A stretch of DNA of 64,000 nucleotides from Lachnospiraceae bacterium (lineage in GTDB: Bacteria > Bacillota > Clostridia > Lachnospirales > Lachnospiraceae): assembly GCA_029054245.1 (NCBI GenBank), contig JAIDFQ010000055.1, positions 1 through 64,000 on the forward strand. The letters are read 5' to 3'. The position numbers and the translations under genes are program-made. The notes under the pieces were generated by a model. That model was not told where the DNA came from. It made no database searches and saw only the letters and a program-made list of their open reading frames with translations. The first letter of the stretch is position 1, and every line of letters begins with the position of its first letter. This document shows, piece by piece, positions 26,041 to 36,007 of the stretch.

Positions 26041-27225
26041 ATGGACAAGATCATCTATTTGGATAACGCGGCTACGACGAAAACAGCGCCTCAGGTGGTA
26101 GAGGCAATGCTTCCATATTTTTCTGAAAAGTACGGAAATGCCAGCAGCATTTATCAATTGGGGGCAGAAAGCAAGCAGGCGCTTACAAAAGCACGCGACA
26201 TCATAGCGGAAAGTCTGCATGCAGATCCGGCTGAAATCTATTTTACAGCAGGAGGTTCAGAGGCTGATAACTGGGCGCTCATTGCAGCGGCAGAAGGTTA
26301 TGAGGCAAAAGGAAAACATATCATCACTTCTAAAATAGAGCATCATGCAATCCTCCATACCTGTCAGTATCTGGAGAAGAAAGGATATGAAATTACCTAC
26401 ATCGACACAGATGAAAATGGAATCATCAAGCTGGAGGATTTGAAAACGGCAATTAGACAGGATACGATTTTGATTTCTGTTATGTTCGCCAACAATGAGA
26501 TCGGGACTGTTCAGCCGATTGCCGAGATTGGCGAAATTGCCAAGGAAAATGGCATTTTGTTCCACACAGATGCTGTGCAGGCATACGGTCATGTGCCGAT
26601 TAACGTGGAAACGCTTCACATTGATATGCTAAGTGCCAGCGGGCATAAGTTTAACGGACCGAAGGGTGTCGGATTTTTATACATCCGAAAGGGAGTCAAG
26701 GTTCGTTCGTTTATTCACGGAGGCGCTCAGGAGAGACATAGGAGAGCGGGCACTGAAAATGTACCGGGTATCGTGGGACTTGGGGCAGCGGCGCAGCTTG
26801 CCCTTGCACAGATGAAGAAGCGCATGGAAAACGTATCCCGTCTTCGGGATTATCTGATAGGGAGAATTGAAAAGGAAATTCCCCACTGCCGCCTGAATGG
26901 GGACAGAATCAAACGGTTGCCCAACAATGTGAATTTCAGCTTTAGGTTCATAGAGGGGGAATCCCTTCTGATCATGCTCGATATGAAAGGAATCTGTGCT
27001 TCCAGTGGTTCGGCGTGCACATCGGGGTCGCTTGATCCGTCCCACGTGCTGCTGGCAATCGGATTGGAGCATGAAATTGCCCATGGCTCTTTGCGTCTAA
27101 CTTTAAGTGAGGAAAATACGATGGAAGAGATAGACTACGTGGTTGATGCGATAAAGGAAGTAGTGAACAGGCTGCGGCAGATGTCACCTTTGTACGAGGA
27201 CTTTGTCAAGACGGAGCAAAAGTAG
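26041..27225 (+). CDS. nifS: Cysteine desulfurase (NifS/IscS family)
   Basis: The 394-residue PLP enzyme removes sulfur from cysteine and hands it to a scaffold or thiolation partner. PLP lysine is K203 in 'SGHKFNGPKG' and the active cysteine is C326 in 'SSGSACTSG'. Conserved 'YLDNAATT' opens the protein. It starts at ATG 26041 after AAAGGAGC. It heads an operon with NifU-like scaffold and MnmA genes, so it probably supplies sulfur both for Fe-S clusters and for tRNA thiolation. Confidence 0.92.
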   Translation: MDKIIYLDNAATTKTAPQVVEAMLPYFSEKYGNASSIYQLGAESKQALTKARDIIAESLHADPAEIYFTAGGSEADNWALIAAAEGYEAKGKHIITSKIEHHAILHTCQYLEKKGYEITYIDTDENGIIKLEDLKTAIRQDTILISVMFANNEIGTVQPIAEIGEIAKENGILFHTDAVQAYGHVPINVETLHIDMLSASGHKFNGPKGVGFLYIRKGVKVRSFIHGGAQERHRRAGTENVPGIVGLGAAAQLALAQMKKRMENVSRLRDYLIGRIEKEIPHCRLNGDRIKRLPNNVNFSFRFIEGESLLIMLDMKGICASSGSACTSGSLDPSHVLLAIGLEHEIAHGSLRLTLSEENTMEEIDYVVDAIKEVVNRLRQMSPLYEDFVKTEQK

Positions 27226-27243
27226 TAGAAAGGAAGAAAGATC

Positions 27244-27681
27244 ATGTATAGTGAAAAAGTAATGGATCATTTTACAAACCCCAGAAACATGGGAGAAATA
27301 GAAAATCCAAGCGGTGTGGGTACGGTAGGAAATGCAAAGTGTGGGGATATTATGCGGATCTATCTTGATATAGATGATGATCATGTGATAAAAGACTGTA
27401 GATTTAAGACTTTTGGATGCGGTGCGGCAGTGGCGACTAGCAGTATGGCAACGGAACTTGTAAAGGGGAAAACCATCGAGGAGGCACTTACGGTGACCAA
27501 CAAAGCGGTGATGGAAGCGCTTGATGGGCTGCCTCCTGTAAAGGTGCATTGTTCTCTTTTGGCGGAAGAAGCCATTCACGCGGCGCTGTGGGATTACGCA
27601 CAAAAGAATGGCATTGAGATCAAAGGACTGGCAGAGCCAAAGAAAGATATCCACGAAGACGAGGAGGAAGAAGAGTACTGA
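27244..27681 (+). CDS. nifU: NifU/IscU-type Fe-S cluster scaffold
   Basis: The 145-residue protein is an IscU-like scaffold with the three conserved cysteines C33 ('AKCGD'), C59 ('FGCGAA') and C103 ('VHCSLL') plus D35. It assembles clusters from NifS-derived sulfur. It lies 18 bp downstream of nifS and ends 3 bp before mnmA, with an acidic tail (DEDEEEEEY-like) that is a lineage feature. Confidence 0.92.
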   Translation: MYSEKVMDHFTNPRNMGEIENPSGVGTVGNAKCGDIMRIYLDIDDDHVIKDCRFKTFGCGAAVATSSMATELVKGKTIEEALTVTNKAVMEALDGLPPVKVHCSLLAEEAIHAALWDYAQKNGIEIKGLAEPKKDIHEDEEEEEY

Positions 27682-27684
27682 TTT

Positions 27685-28755
27685 ATGAAAAAAAAGGTTG
27701 TTGTGGGCATGTCGGGGGGAGTGGACTCCTCCGTGGCAGCCTTTTTGTTAAAAGAAAAGGGATATGATGTAATCGGCGTCACGATGCAGATCTGGCAGGA
27801 GGATCCTGCTTCTGTGGAAGAAAATGGGGGATGCTGTGGCATATCCGCGGTGGAAGATGCGCGCAGGGTGGCACAGATGCTGGACATTCCTTATTACGTG
27901 ATGAATTTCAGAAGAGAATTTCAGAAGAATGTGGTGGATTATTTTATTTCTGAGTATCTTGCCGGAAGGACGCCAAATCCCTGCATTGCCTGTAACAGGT
28001 ATGTAAAATGGGAATCCCTTCTTGCGCGCAGCATGGAAATTGGAGCAGATTATATCGCAACCGGGCACTATGCCAGGGTTGAAAAGTTGAAAAACGGCAG
28101 GTATGCAGTCCGAAATTCCGTCACTGCGCAAAAAGATCAGACCTATGCCCTTTATAATTTGACGCAGTTCCAGTTGTCACATACACTGATGCCTGCGGGA
28201 GAATACACCAAAGAAGAGATTCGGGAAATTGCCAGACAGAACTGTCTTCCTGTAGCATCTAAGCCTGACAGTCAGGATATCTGTTTTGTTCCGGACGGTG
28301 ATTATGCAGGTTTTATCAAACAGACAGTGCCGGATCAGATACCTGGACCGGGAAATTTTGTTTCAGAACAAGGAGAGATTTTAGGCATCCACAAGGGAAT
28401 GATCCATTATACGGTGGGGCAGCGTAAAGGGCTTGGGCTGTCCATGGGACATCCCGTTTTTGTCTCTGAGATTCGACCCAAAGAGAATGAAGTGGTGATT
28501 AGTGATCACGATGTGTTTTGTACGGAACTTGACTGTAGCAATGTGAACTTTATGGGAATGGAAGATTTAAAGGTGCCGCGGAGAATGTGGGCAAAGGTAC
28601 GCTATGCCCATAAAGGAGAGTGGTGCACTGCCTGCCAGACAAAAGAAGGTGAGATTCACGTGGAATTTGAAAAGCCTGTCCGGGCAATTACACCGGGACA
28701 GGCAGTGGTTTTCTACGATGGAGAGTATGTTATGGGAGGCGGAACCATCCTGTGA
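27685..28755 (+). CDS. mnmA: tRNA-specific 2-thiouridylase
   Basis: The 356-residue protein has the PP-loop 'GMSGGVDSS' (residues 8-16), catalytic cysteines C103 (in 'NPCIACNRYVKW') and C200 (in 'SQDICFVP'), and 'GHYAR'. It adenylates and thiolates U34 of Lys, Glu and Gln tRNAs using sulfur from the desulfurase encoded two genes upstream. Length and motifs are complete. Confidence 0.94.
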   Translation: MKKKVVVGMSGGVDSSVAAFLLKEKGYDVIGVTMQIWQEDPASVEENGGCCGISAVEDARRVAQMLDIPYYVMNFRREFQKNVVDYFISEYLAGRTPNPCIACNRYVKWESLLARSMEIGADYIATGHYARVEKLKNGRYAVRNSVTAQKDQTYALYNLTQFQLSHTLMPAGEYTKEEIREIARQNCLPVASKPDSQDICFVPDGDYAGFIKQTVPDQIPGPGNFVSEQGEILGIHKGMIHYTVGQRKGLGLSMGHPVFVSEIRPKENEVVISDHDVFCTELDCSNVNFMGMEDLKVPRRMWAKVRYAHKGEWCTACQTKEGEIHVEFEKPVRAITPGQAVVFYDGEYVMGGGTIL

Positions 28756-28813
28756 TGCTTATCTTGCAATGATGATTTTTGGATGGTCGTCAAAGACAAA
28801 CGCCTCTTTTTAT

Positions 28814-29632
28814 TTAAAGGCGGTGAAATTCAGGTGTTCTTTTTTCAAAGGTGGTATAATACCGGAAACCGCAGGCGGAAAGAATTTCAGCCGCCTGTGT
28901 AAAGCCGTAGGCAATTGCAGACGGTTCATGGGCATCGGAGCCCGTCGTAATGATTTCACCGCCAAGCGCCCGATAACGCTTTAAAATGCCAGTGCAGGGA
29001 TTTAATTCTTTAAGCCCGTAGCGGATGGCGCCGGTATTGACTTCCAGTCCCTTTTCTTTTTCAATCAGCGTTTCCAAAATAGGATCTAACAGGTCTTTGT
29101 ACTTGTCATAGCTGTAATCAGCATCTTTATTTTTTCCATAACGAACCACGTAATCAAGGTGTCCGTACACATCAAAGTTGTCAAAAGCTTTTATGTTGTC
29201 AAGTATGGAAGCAAAGTATTCTCTGTAGGCTTCTTCATCCGAACGGTTTTCATAAAAATAAGGATAATAGGGGTCCTTCCTGTTACATAAATGAGAGGAA
29301 GCGATGATGAAGTCAAAGTCAAAGCTTTTTGCATAGACCGCAAGTTCCCGCCGAAGATGAGGCTGGACGCCCAGTTCTACACCAAAAAGAATCTGTATCT
29401 TTTTGGCATATTTTTCTTTTAAATGAGCAAGTTCATACAGATAGGAATCTGTGTTCAGCTCAAAGCAGCCTTCTTCTTCAGGTTTGATGTACACATAATC
29501 CATATCCATATGCTCTGTAAAGCACATACTGGTAAGTCCCAGATTGATTCCCCTTAAGATCATATCTTCCATGGATGCGGTTGAATCGCCTGAAAAGGAA
29601 GAATGCAGATGAAAATCGCATTTTAAAGCCAT
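28814..29632 (-). CDS. hisJ: PHP-domain histidinol-phosphatase family protein
   Basis: The 272-residue protein begins 'ALKCDFHLHSSFSGDS' with the HxH metal motif of PHP phosphoesterases. Further metal ligands are in 'CFTEHMD', 'ASSHLCN', 'YGHLDYV' and 'GSDAHEP'. HisJ/HisK-type enzymes dephosphorylate histidinol phosphate in histidine synthesis. It is alone on the minus strand between mnmA and gapA and no other his gene is nearby, so the substrate call is from family only. Confidence 0.85.
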   Translation of the reverse strand: MALKCDFHLHSSFSGDSTASMEDMILRGINLGLTSMCFTEHMDMDYVYIKPEEEGCFELNTDSYLYELAHLKEKYAKKIQILFGVELGVQPHLRRELAVYAKSFDFDFIIASSHLCNRKDPYYPYFYENRSDEEAYREYFASILDNIKAFDNFDVYGHLDYVVRYGKNKDADYSYDKYKDLLDPILETLIEKEKGLEVNTGAIRYGLKELNPCTGILKRYRALGGEIITTGSDAHEPSAIAYGFTQAAEILSACGFRYYTTFEKRTPEFHRL

Positions 29633-29805
29633 AACTATCCTCCTGGTGCTGTAAAATAATGGTAAGGCAGAGAAATTATTTTGTCTGCGCCGCTTATAGT
29701 TTAGCGAATTTAGAAATAAAATACAAGGGATTGTAAAATTATCGGGATAAATATAAAAAGAATATTAAAATTTCCAGCAAAATACAATTATTTTTCATTT
29801 ACATC

Positions 29806-29834
29806 TTGAACTTTTGGGACAAATTAGGTAAAAT
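29806..29834 (+). promoter_or_regulatory. gapA promoter
   Basis: TTGAAC (29806-29811), 17-bp spacer and TAAAAT (29829-29834), about 83 bp before the start codon. The very AT-rich 29690-29800 stretch upstream could act as an UP element; it contains no gene. Confidence 0.6.
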
Positions 29835-29916
29835 AATCCTGCTGATAAAATTTTGTCAATCTTAATAGATTGCAAAATAATATAAAATAATTATTCAATT
29901 TTAGGAGGAAACTAAA

Positions 29917-30930
29917 ATGGCAGTAAGAGTAGCAATTAATGGTTTTGGCCGTATTGGTCGTCTTGCATTCAGACAGATGTTTGATGCAGAAGGTTATGAA
30001 GTAGTAGCAATCAACGATTTGACAAGTCCTGAAATGCTTGCACACTTATTAAAGTATGATACTGCACAGGGCAAATACAAATATGCAGACAGCGTATCTT
30101 ACGGAGAGGATTCCATCACTGTTAATGGAAAGACAATCACCATCTACAAGGAAGCAGATGCTAAGAACCTTCCTTGGGGAGAATTGAAAGTAGACGTTGT
30201 TCTTGAATGTACAGGTTTCTACACATCCAAAGAAAAAGCAAGCGCACACATTGCTGCTGGCGCTCGTAAGGTTGTTATCTCCGCACCTGCCGGAAATGAT
30301 CTTCCTACAATCGTTTACAATGTTAACCATACAACATTAAAGGCTGAAGACACTGTTATTTCTGCAGCTTCCTGTACAACAAACTGCTTAGCTCCTATGG
30401 CTAAGGCTTTAAATGATTTAGCTCCTATCATGAGCGGTATCATGACAACTGTTCATGCTTACACAGGTGATCAGATGATTCTTGACGGACCTCAGAGAAA
30501 GGGCGATAAGAGAAGAAGCCGTGCAGGCGCTCAGAACATCGTTCCCAACTCAACAGGCGCTGCTAAGGCAATCGGACTTGTTATTCCTGAATTGAACGGC
30601 AAACTGATTGGTTCTGCTCAGCGTGTTCCTACTCCTACAGGTTCTACAACAATCTTAGTTGCAGTTGTTAAGGGACAGGTTACAAAGGATCAGATCAATG
30701 AGGCTATGAAGGCTGCTTCTACAGAATCTTTTGGTTACAACACAGATGAGATTGTATCTTCTGACGTAATCGGAAGCACATTTGGTTCCATTTTTGATGC
30801 TACACAGACAATGGTAGCTCCTATGGATGACGGAAATACACAGGTACAGGTTGTATCATGGTATGACAATGAGAACTCTTACACAAGCCAGATGGTAAGA
30901 ACAATCAAATACTTCTCAGAGTTAGCATAA
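29917..30930 (+). CDS. gapA: Glyceraldehyde-3-phosphate dehydrogenase
   Basis: The 337-residue NAD-binding enzyme starts '[14 protein letters not shown]' and has the active-site '[12 protein letters not shown]' with the catalytic Cys at 153 and 'WYDNENSY' near the end. It is the type I glycolytic form. AGGAGG precedes ATG 29917. Codon use is strongly biased, fitting high expression. Its own terminator follows, so it can be transcribed apart from pgk-tpiA. Confidence 0.96.
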   Translation: MAVRVAINGFGRIGRLAFRQMFDAEGYEVVAINDLTSPEMLAHLLKYDTAQGKYKYADSVSYGEDSITVNGKTITIYKEADAKNLPWGELKVDVVLECTGFYTSKEKASAHIAAGARKVVISAPAGNDLPTIVYNVNHTTLKAEDTVISAASCTTNCLAPMAKALNDLAPIMSGIMTTVHAYTGDQMILDGPQRKGDKRRSRAGAQNIVPNSTGAAKAIGLVIPELNGKLIGSAQRVPTPTGSTTILVAVVKGQVTKDQINEAMKAASTESFGYNTDEIVSSDVIGSTFGSIFDATQTMVAPMDDGNTQVQVVSWYDNENSYTSQMVRTIKYFSELA

Positions 30931-31007
30931 CAACAGATGCCACGCTCTGCGTGCCATTCTTATGTTAATCAGACATTCGCCTACGGCGAAGCTAAAAAGA
31001 CCTTAAG

Positions 31008-31034
31008 GGTCCGGTCTTATGGGACCGGACCTTT
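31008..31034 (+). terminator. gapA terminator
   Basis: GGTCCGGTC (31008-31016) pairs perfectly with GACCGGACC (31023-31031), followed by TTT and an AT-rich stretch. Confidence 0.8.
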
Positions 31035-31039
31035 ATTCA

Positions 31040-31108
31040 ATAAGCAGACTCGCAAAACGTGGCTGCGTTTGATCCGATAAGCAGACTCGCAAAGCGTGGC
31101 TGCGTTTG
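31040..31108. repeat. Two tandem 32-bp repeats between gapA and pgk
   Basis: Copies 31040-31071 and 31077-31108 (ATAAGCAGACTCGCAAA...) differ at one base and repeat every 37 bp. Each contains a small inverted repeat (CAAA-CG / CG-TTTG). They occupy the leader region of pgk. They may be a genome-wide intergenic repeat or leader hairpins. Confidence 0.7.
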
Positions 31109-31174
31109 GTTCATACATGGATGGCTCATCGAGAGCAAAACATCCGGTGTTAAAAAAAGATGGAGGAAATAATC

Positions 31175-32398
31175 ATGGGATTAAATAAGAAATCAGTTGA
31201 TGATATCAACGTAGCTGGAAAGCGCGTGCTTGTAAGGTGCGATTTCAATGTACCTCTTAAAAATGGCGAGATTACAGACGAGACACGTATCGTCGCAGCG
31301 CTTCCTACAATCAACAAATTGTTAGCAGACGGTGGCAAGGTGATTCTTTGCTCCCACCTTGGCAAGGTAAAGAACGGTCCGAATGAAGGAGAATCCTTAG
31401 CGCCTGTTGCTAAGAGACTTTCCGAAAAGCTTGGAAAGGAAGTTAACTTTGTTTCCGATTATAATGTAACCGGAGAAGCAGCAACCAAGGCAGTGGAAGA
31501 GATGAAAGAAGGAGACGTCGTTCTGCTTCAGAATACTCGTTTCCGTGGCAAGGAAGAGACAAAGAACGGCGAGGAATTCAGCAAAGAGTTAGCTGACCTT
31601 GCAGACGTTTATGTATGTGATGCCTTCGGCTCTTCCCACAGAGCACATGCATCCGTAGCAGGTGTTACAGAGTTTATCCGTGCAAAAGGCGGCGAATGCG
31701 CAGTTGGTTATTTGATGCAGAAGGAAATTGATTTCCTTGGTAATGCAGTAGAAAATCCGGTAAGACCGTTTGTTGCAATCCTCGGCGGCGCTAAGGTTGC
31801 AGATAAGCTGAACGTAATCAATAATCTTCTTGAGAAGTGTGACACACTGATTATTGGTGGCGGTATGGCATTTACCTTCTTAAAGGCGAAGGGGTATGAA
31901 ATTGGAAAATCCTTAGTAGATGATGAGAAGCTTGACTACTGCAAGGAAATGATGGAAAAGGCAGAAAAGCTTGGCAAAAAGATCCTGCTTCCGATTGATA
32001 CTACAGTGGCAGCATCTTTCCCGGATCCCATCGATGGACCGATTGACGTGGAAGTTGTAGATGCTGATAAGATTCCTGCTGATATGGAAGGTCTTGATAT
32101 CGGAACCAAGACAGCAGAACTTTACGCAGATGCTGTTAAATCCGCTAAGACGGTTGTCTGGAATGGACCTATGGGCGTATTTGAAAATCCTACGCTTGCT
32201 AAGGGAACCATTGCAGTGGCAAAATCTCTTGCAGAGACAGATGCAACCACTATCATCGGCGGTGGTGATTCAGCAGCAGCTGTCAATCAATTAGGTTTTG
32301 CAGATAAGATGAGCCATATTTCTACAGGCGGCGGCGCATCCCTTGAGTTCTTGGAAGGTAAGGAACTGCCGGGCGTGGTCGCAGCAGACGACAAATAA
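31175..32398 (+). CDS. pgk: Phosphoglycerate kinase
   Basis: The 407-residue enzyme has the N-terminal signature '[14 protein letters not shown]', the nucleotide-domain '[10 protein letters not shown]' and the C-terminal 'GGGDSAAAV' and '[13 protein letters not shown]'. It makes ATP from 1,3-bisphosphoglycerate. The frame is open from ATG 31160, but ATG 31175 is the likely start because GGAGG lies between the two. It is followed 31 bp later by tpiA. Confidence 0.96.
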   Translation: MGLNKKSVDDINVAGKRVLVRCDFNVPLKNGEITDETRIVAALPTINKLLADGGKVILCSHLGKVKNGPNEGESLAPVAKRLSEKLGKEVNFVSDYNVTGEAATKAVEEMKEGDVVLLQNTRFRGKEETKNGEEFSKELADLADVYVCDAFGSSHRAHASVAGVTEFIRAKGGECAVGYLMQKEIDFLGNAVENPVRPFVAILGGAKVADKLNVINNLLEKCDTLIIGGGMAFTFLKAKGYEIGKSLVDDEKLDYCKEMMEKAEKLGKKILLPIDTTVAASFPDPIDGPIDVEVVDADKIPADMEGLDIGTKTAELYADAVKSAKTVVWNGPMGVFENPTLAKGTIAVAKSLAETDATTIIGGGDSAAAVNQLGFADKMSHISTGGGASLEFLEGKELPGVVAADDK

Positions 32399-32429
32399 GA
32401 ATTCTAAAATTAATTAAGGAGAAAAGAAA

Positions 32430-33179
32430 ATGGCAAGAAGAAAAATCGTAGCCGGCAACTGGAAGATGAATATGACTCCCAGCCAGGCAGTGGCTTTATG
32501 TGATGAATTGAAAGACTTGGTTAAATCCGATGATGTAGACGTTGTCTACTGTGTTCCCGCAATTGACATTGTTCCCGTAGTGGAAGCAGTAAAGGGAACC
32601 AACGTAGAGGTTGGTGCAGAGAATATGTACTTTGAAGAAAAGGGCGCTTACACGGGGGAAATCGCAGCTCCCATGCTGGTAGATGCAGGTGTTAAGTACG
32701 TGATCATCGGACATTCCGAGAGACGTGATTACTTTAAAGAGGATGATGCTCTTTTAAATAAGAAAGTAAAGAAAGCCTTCGAGGCAGGACTTACCCCTAT
32801 TCTTTGCTGTGGCGAGACTTTAGAGCAGAGGGAAATGGGCATTACTCTTGACTGGATTCGTATGCAGATCAAGTCTGACTTAGTAGATGTCACAGCAGAC
32901 CAGGTTGCTTCCATGGTAATTGCTTATGAGCCGATTTGGGCAATTGGAACAGGCAAGACAGCAACTACCGAGCAGGCACAGGAGGTATGTAAGGCAATTC
33001 GTGACTGTATCGCAGAAGTTTATGATGCAGCAACTGCAGATGCTGTTCGCATCCAGTACGGCGGTTCTGTAAATGCTGGCAATGCAGCTGAGCTGTTCGC
33101 ACAGCCCGATATCGATGGCGGTCTGGTAGGCGGCGCATCTCTCAAGGCTGATTTTGGCAAGATTGTGAACTATAAATAG
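32430..33179 (+). CDS. tpiA: Triosephosphate isomerase
   Basis: The 249-residue TIM barrel shows 'VAGNWKMNM' (catalytic Lys), 'IIGHSERR' (catalytic His), '[14 protein letters not shown]' (catalytic Glu) and '[13 protein letters not shown]'. It interconverts the two triose phosphates. AAGGAG precedes ATG 32430. It is co-transcribed with pgk. Confidence 0.96.
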   Translation: MARRKIVAGNWKMNMTPSQAVALCDELKDLVKSDDVDVVYCVPAIDIVPVVEAVKGTNVEVGAENMYFEEKGAYTGEIAAPMLVDAGVKYVIIGHSERRDYFKEDDALLNKKVKKAFEAGLTPILCCGETLEQREMGITLDWIRMQIKSDLVDVTADQVASMVIAYEPIWAIGTGKTATTEQAQEVCKAIRDCIAEVYDAATADAVRIQYGGSVNAGNAAELFAQPDIDGGLVGGASLKADFGKIVNYK

Positions 33180-33231
33180 GATGTTTAAAATTTGTATAAA
33201 GTGTTGTAAAGTAAAATAATGCACATTTGAT

Positions 33232-33266
33232 GAAATCAGCAGGGGTGTTATGCCGCTGCTGATTTC
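33232..33266. terminator. Hairpin after tpiA
   Basis: GAAATCAGCA (33232-33241) pairs with TGCTGATTTC (33257-33266), and the CGGC/GCCG-like inner bases extend it. No T run follows, so termination strength is uncertain. Confidence 0.5.
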
Positions 33267-33373
33267 CATGCTGAAAGAGGCAGACTGTTTTTACTTCCGC
33301 TAAGTTACTAACTAGGAGTTCTTAACTATGGGCAGCAGTCGTGCCATACAGGCAGAGGGCAAGGAGAAGCTTC

Positions 33374-34339
33374 ATGAAAAATGTTTTATATCTGGTAATC
33401 CCCTGTTACAATGAAGAGGAGGTATTACCTGAAACATCAGCACGTCTTCAGAAAAAAGTGACGGAGTTGATCGAGAAAAAAAAGATCGATCAAAATAGTC
33501 GTATCATTTTTGTAAATGATGGTTCAAAGGATAGAACATGGCAATTGATTGAAGAGCTGCATCAGAAAGATAGGATTTTCGGAGGTATCAATCTAAGTAA
33601 AAACAGAGGGCATCAGAATGCACTTCTTGCAGGTCTGATGACGGTAAAGCAATATGCGGATATGGTGATTTCCATGGATGCGGATTTGCAGGATGATATC
33701 AATGCTATTGATGAAATGATAGATAAATATCTTGGCGGGATGGATATTGTGTATGGGGTGCGTAGCAGCCGGCAGAAAGATACCCTTTTTAAAAAGGCAA
33801 CTGCGGAAGGCTTTTACAAGCTGATGAATACGATGGGAGCAAACACGGTGTCCAATCATGCAGACTATCGGCTTATGAGCAGGCGCGCGCTGGAAGGACT
33901 GGCACAGTATGGCGAAGTGAATTTGTTCCTTAGAGGCATTGTGCCTATGATTGGTTATTCGACAGATGTGGTTTATTATGAACGGGGAGAGCGATTTGCG
34001 GGAGAAAGCAAATATCCCTTAGGAAAGATGTTGTCTTTTGCTGTAGAGGGTGTGACGTCCCTTAGTACAAAGCCGATCAGGATGATAACAGGGCTTGGAT
34101 TTTTTATTTTTATCGTCAGCATCGGCATGCTGATCTACAGCCTGATTCGTCACTTTATGGGAGCAACGATTGTGGGCTGGACGACACTTATGGTTTCGGT
34201 ATGGGCAATTGGAGGATTGATCTTACTTTCCCTTGGCGTGGTGGGAGAATATATTGGAAAAATTTATTTAGAGACAAAAGCGCGTCCAAGGTTTATCATA
34301 GAACAATTTTTAAACGATGAAAAGGAAGAAATGGAGTAA
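33374..34339 (+). CDS. Glycosyltransferase family 2, DPM1/GtrB-like, membrane-anchored
   Basis: The 321-residue protein has a GT-A domain with 'VIPCYNEEEVL', 'FVNDGSKDRT' and the metal motif 'SMDADLQDD', followed by two C-terminal membrane helices ('GLGFFIFIVSIGMLIYSL' and 'TLMVSVWAIGGLILLSLG'). This is the layout of GtrB/ArnC-type enzymes that load a sugar on undecaprenyl phosphate. The frame is open from 33341, but ATG 33374 follows AAGGAG and fits the family start. The neighbouring large membrane protein at 38586 could use such a lipid-linked sugar. Confidence 0.85.
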   Translation: MKNVLYLVIPCYNEEEVLPETSARLQKKVTELIEKKKIDQNSRIIFVNDGSKDRTWQLIEELHQKDRIFGGINLSKNRGHQNALLAGLMTVKQYADMVISMDADLQDDINAIDEMIDKYLGGMDIVYGVRSSRQKDTLFKKATAEGFYKLMNTMGANTVSNHADYRLMSRRALEGLAQYGEVNLFLRGIVPMIGYSTDVVYYERGERFAGESKYPLGKMLSFAVEGVTSLSTKPIRMITGLGFFIFIVSIGMLIYSLIRHFMGATIVGWTTLMVSVWAIGGLILLSLGVVGEYIGKIYLETKARPRFIIEQFLNDEKEEME

Positions 34340-34343
34340 AAAA

Positions 34344-35993
34344 TTGGAAGAAAGAAACGAAGAATTTGAAAATAAATTAAGATACAGCGATTCCGGTATT
34401 CACCCGGATATTCTAAAAGCAGTGGAAGAGATGGGGTTTGAGACCATGACGCCCATTCAGGAGCAGGCAATACCAGTTCTTCTTGATGGAAAGGATATTA
34501 TTGGTCAGGCTCAGACGGGTACCGGCAAAACGGCAGCATTTGCCATTCCCATGATTCAAAGTATTGATCCCCAGCTAAAAAAGCCACAGGGAATTATTCT
34601 CTGCCCTACAAGGGAACTGGCAATGCAGGCGGCGGAAGAAATACGGAAGCTGACTAAGTATATGAACGGCATTAAAGTACTGCCTGTATATGGTGGGCAA
34701 GATATTGGGCGGCAGATTAGGGCGCTAAGCCAAGGCGTACAGATTATCGTTGGCACGCCGGGGCGCGTTATGGATCATTTGAGACGGCATACAATCAAAA
34801 CCGGTCACATCAAAATGATTGTGTTGGATGAAGCGGATGAAATGCTGAATATGGGATTCCGTGAGGACATCGAGACGGTACTGGAAGATATGCCAAAGGA
34901 GCATCAGATGGCATTGTTTTCTGCGACGATGCCTCAGGCGATTCTGGATATTACGGGAACCTACCAGAACAACGCAGTTTACATCAAAGTGACGCCAAAG
35001 GAGATTACGGTGGCGGCCATTAAACAGGCGTATTACCGGGTAGCGAAGAAAGATAAGGCAGAGGCGTTGATCCGGCTGATTGATTATTATCAGCCTGCAA
35101 GAAGCCTTGTCTTTTGTAATACAAAGCGGATGGTGGATGAAATCACCGGTAAATTGAAGGAACGAGGCTATGAGGCGGAAGGACTCCATGGCGATCTTTC
35201 CCAAAACCAGAGAGATACGGTCATGAATCTTTTTAGGAATGGAAGATGTGCGATTCTGATTGCTACGGATGTGGCAGCAAGAGGCATTGATGTCAGCGGA
35301 GTGGACGCTGTATTCAATTATGACGTGCCGGAAGACATTGAATATTATGTGCACAGAATTGGACGAACAGGAAGAGCAGGCAGAAAAGGAAGATCCTTTA
35401 CGCTGATATCAGGAAGGGAGATTTTTAAGATTCGTGATATCGAAAGAATCTGCCACACGACCATCAGAGAACGGAAGATTCCGACACCTGCGGATATCAC
35501 TAAGGTAAAATCGGGCAAACTGTTTTCAGAGGCAATGGAAGTTATGGAACTGAAGGACCTGGCGGAGTTAAAGAGAACCATTCAGATTGCAGCAGAGGAA
35601 AATGGCTTTTCAGTGCTTGAACTTGCCGCAGCATTCATGCAGATGAACATTGGAGACGAACCAGAGGAGATAAAGGAAGAAAAACCCTATGCTGAAAGAG
35701 GCAGAAGATCAGGCAGGGGCGACAGAAGCGGAAGAGGCGATAGAGGCGGAAGAGGAACAAGAAGAAGCAGACAGGATAGAGCCGGTAGAAGCGAAAAAGC
35801 TGGCAGAAGCGAAAAATCCGGCAGAAGCGAAAAAGCTGGCAGAAACGAAAAATCCGGTAGAAATGAAAGAGGCATAAGAGGCGACAGAAGCGGAAGAAAA
35901 GAGAAAATGGATCGGAATACAAAAGCGGCAAGGGGTAGTAAAGGAGAAAAAGGATTTTTGTCTAAAAGAAGTAAATTTGATTCAAAATGGTAA
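34344..35993 (+). CDS. DEAD-box RNA helicase with a repetitive basic tail
   Basis: The protein has all DEAD-box motifs: 'AQTGTGKT', 'PTRELAMQ', 'VLDEADEML', 'SATMP', 'ATDVAARGID' and 'HRIGRTGRAG'. A short DbpA/CsdA-like region and an Arg/Gly/Ser/Lys-rich tail of about 100 residues with six-residue repeats (AGRSEK, SGRSEK, AGRNEK, SGRNER) follow. It likely remodels structured RNA, as CshA/DeaD do. The frame is open from ATG 34317, which overlaps the previous gene; TTG 34344 is preferred because GGAG lies 7 bp upstream. Either start leaves the domains whole. Confidence 0.88.
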   Translation: MEERNEEFENKLRYSDSGIHPDILKAVEEMGFETMTPIQEQAIPVLLDGKDIIGQAQTGTGKTAAFAIPMIQSIDPQLKKPQGIILCPTRELAMQAAEEIRKLTKYMNGIKVLPVYGGQDIGRQIRALSQGVQIIVGTPGRVMDHLRRHTIKTGHIKMIVLDEADEMLNMGFREDIETVLEDMPKEHQMALFSATMPQAILDITGTYQNNAVYIKVTPKEITVAAIKQAYYRVAKKDKAEALIRLIDYYQPARSLVFCNTKRMVDEITGKLKERGYEAEGLHGDLSQNQRDTVMNLFRNGRCAILIATDVAARGIDVSGVDAVFNYDVPEDIEYYVHRIGRTGRAGRKGRSFTLISGREIFKIRDIERICHTTIRERKIPTPADITKVKSGKLFSEAMEVMELKDLAELKRTIQIAAEENGFSVLELAAAFMQMNIGDEPEEIKEEKPYAERGRRSGRGDRSGRGDRGGRGTRRSRQDRAGRSEKAGRSEKSGRSEKAGRNEKSGRNERGIRGDRSGRKEKMDRNTKAARGSKGEKGFLSKRSKFDSKW

Positions 35994-36007
35994 ATTGAGG
36001 TTTTAGT

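Noticed and set aside
35635-35931. Leu/Phe/Pro-rich minus-strand frames opposite the DEAD helicase tail
   Set aside because: They mirror the Arg/Glu/Lys repeat codons on the plus strand and have no ribosome site.
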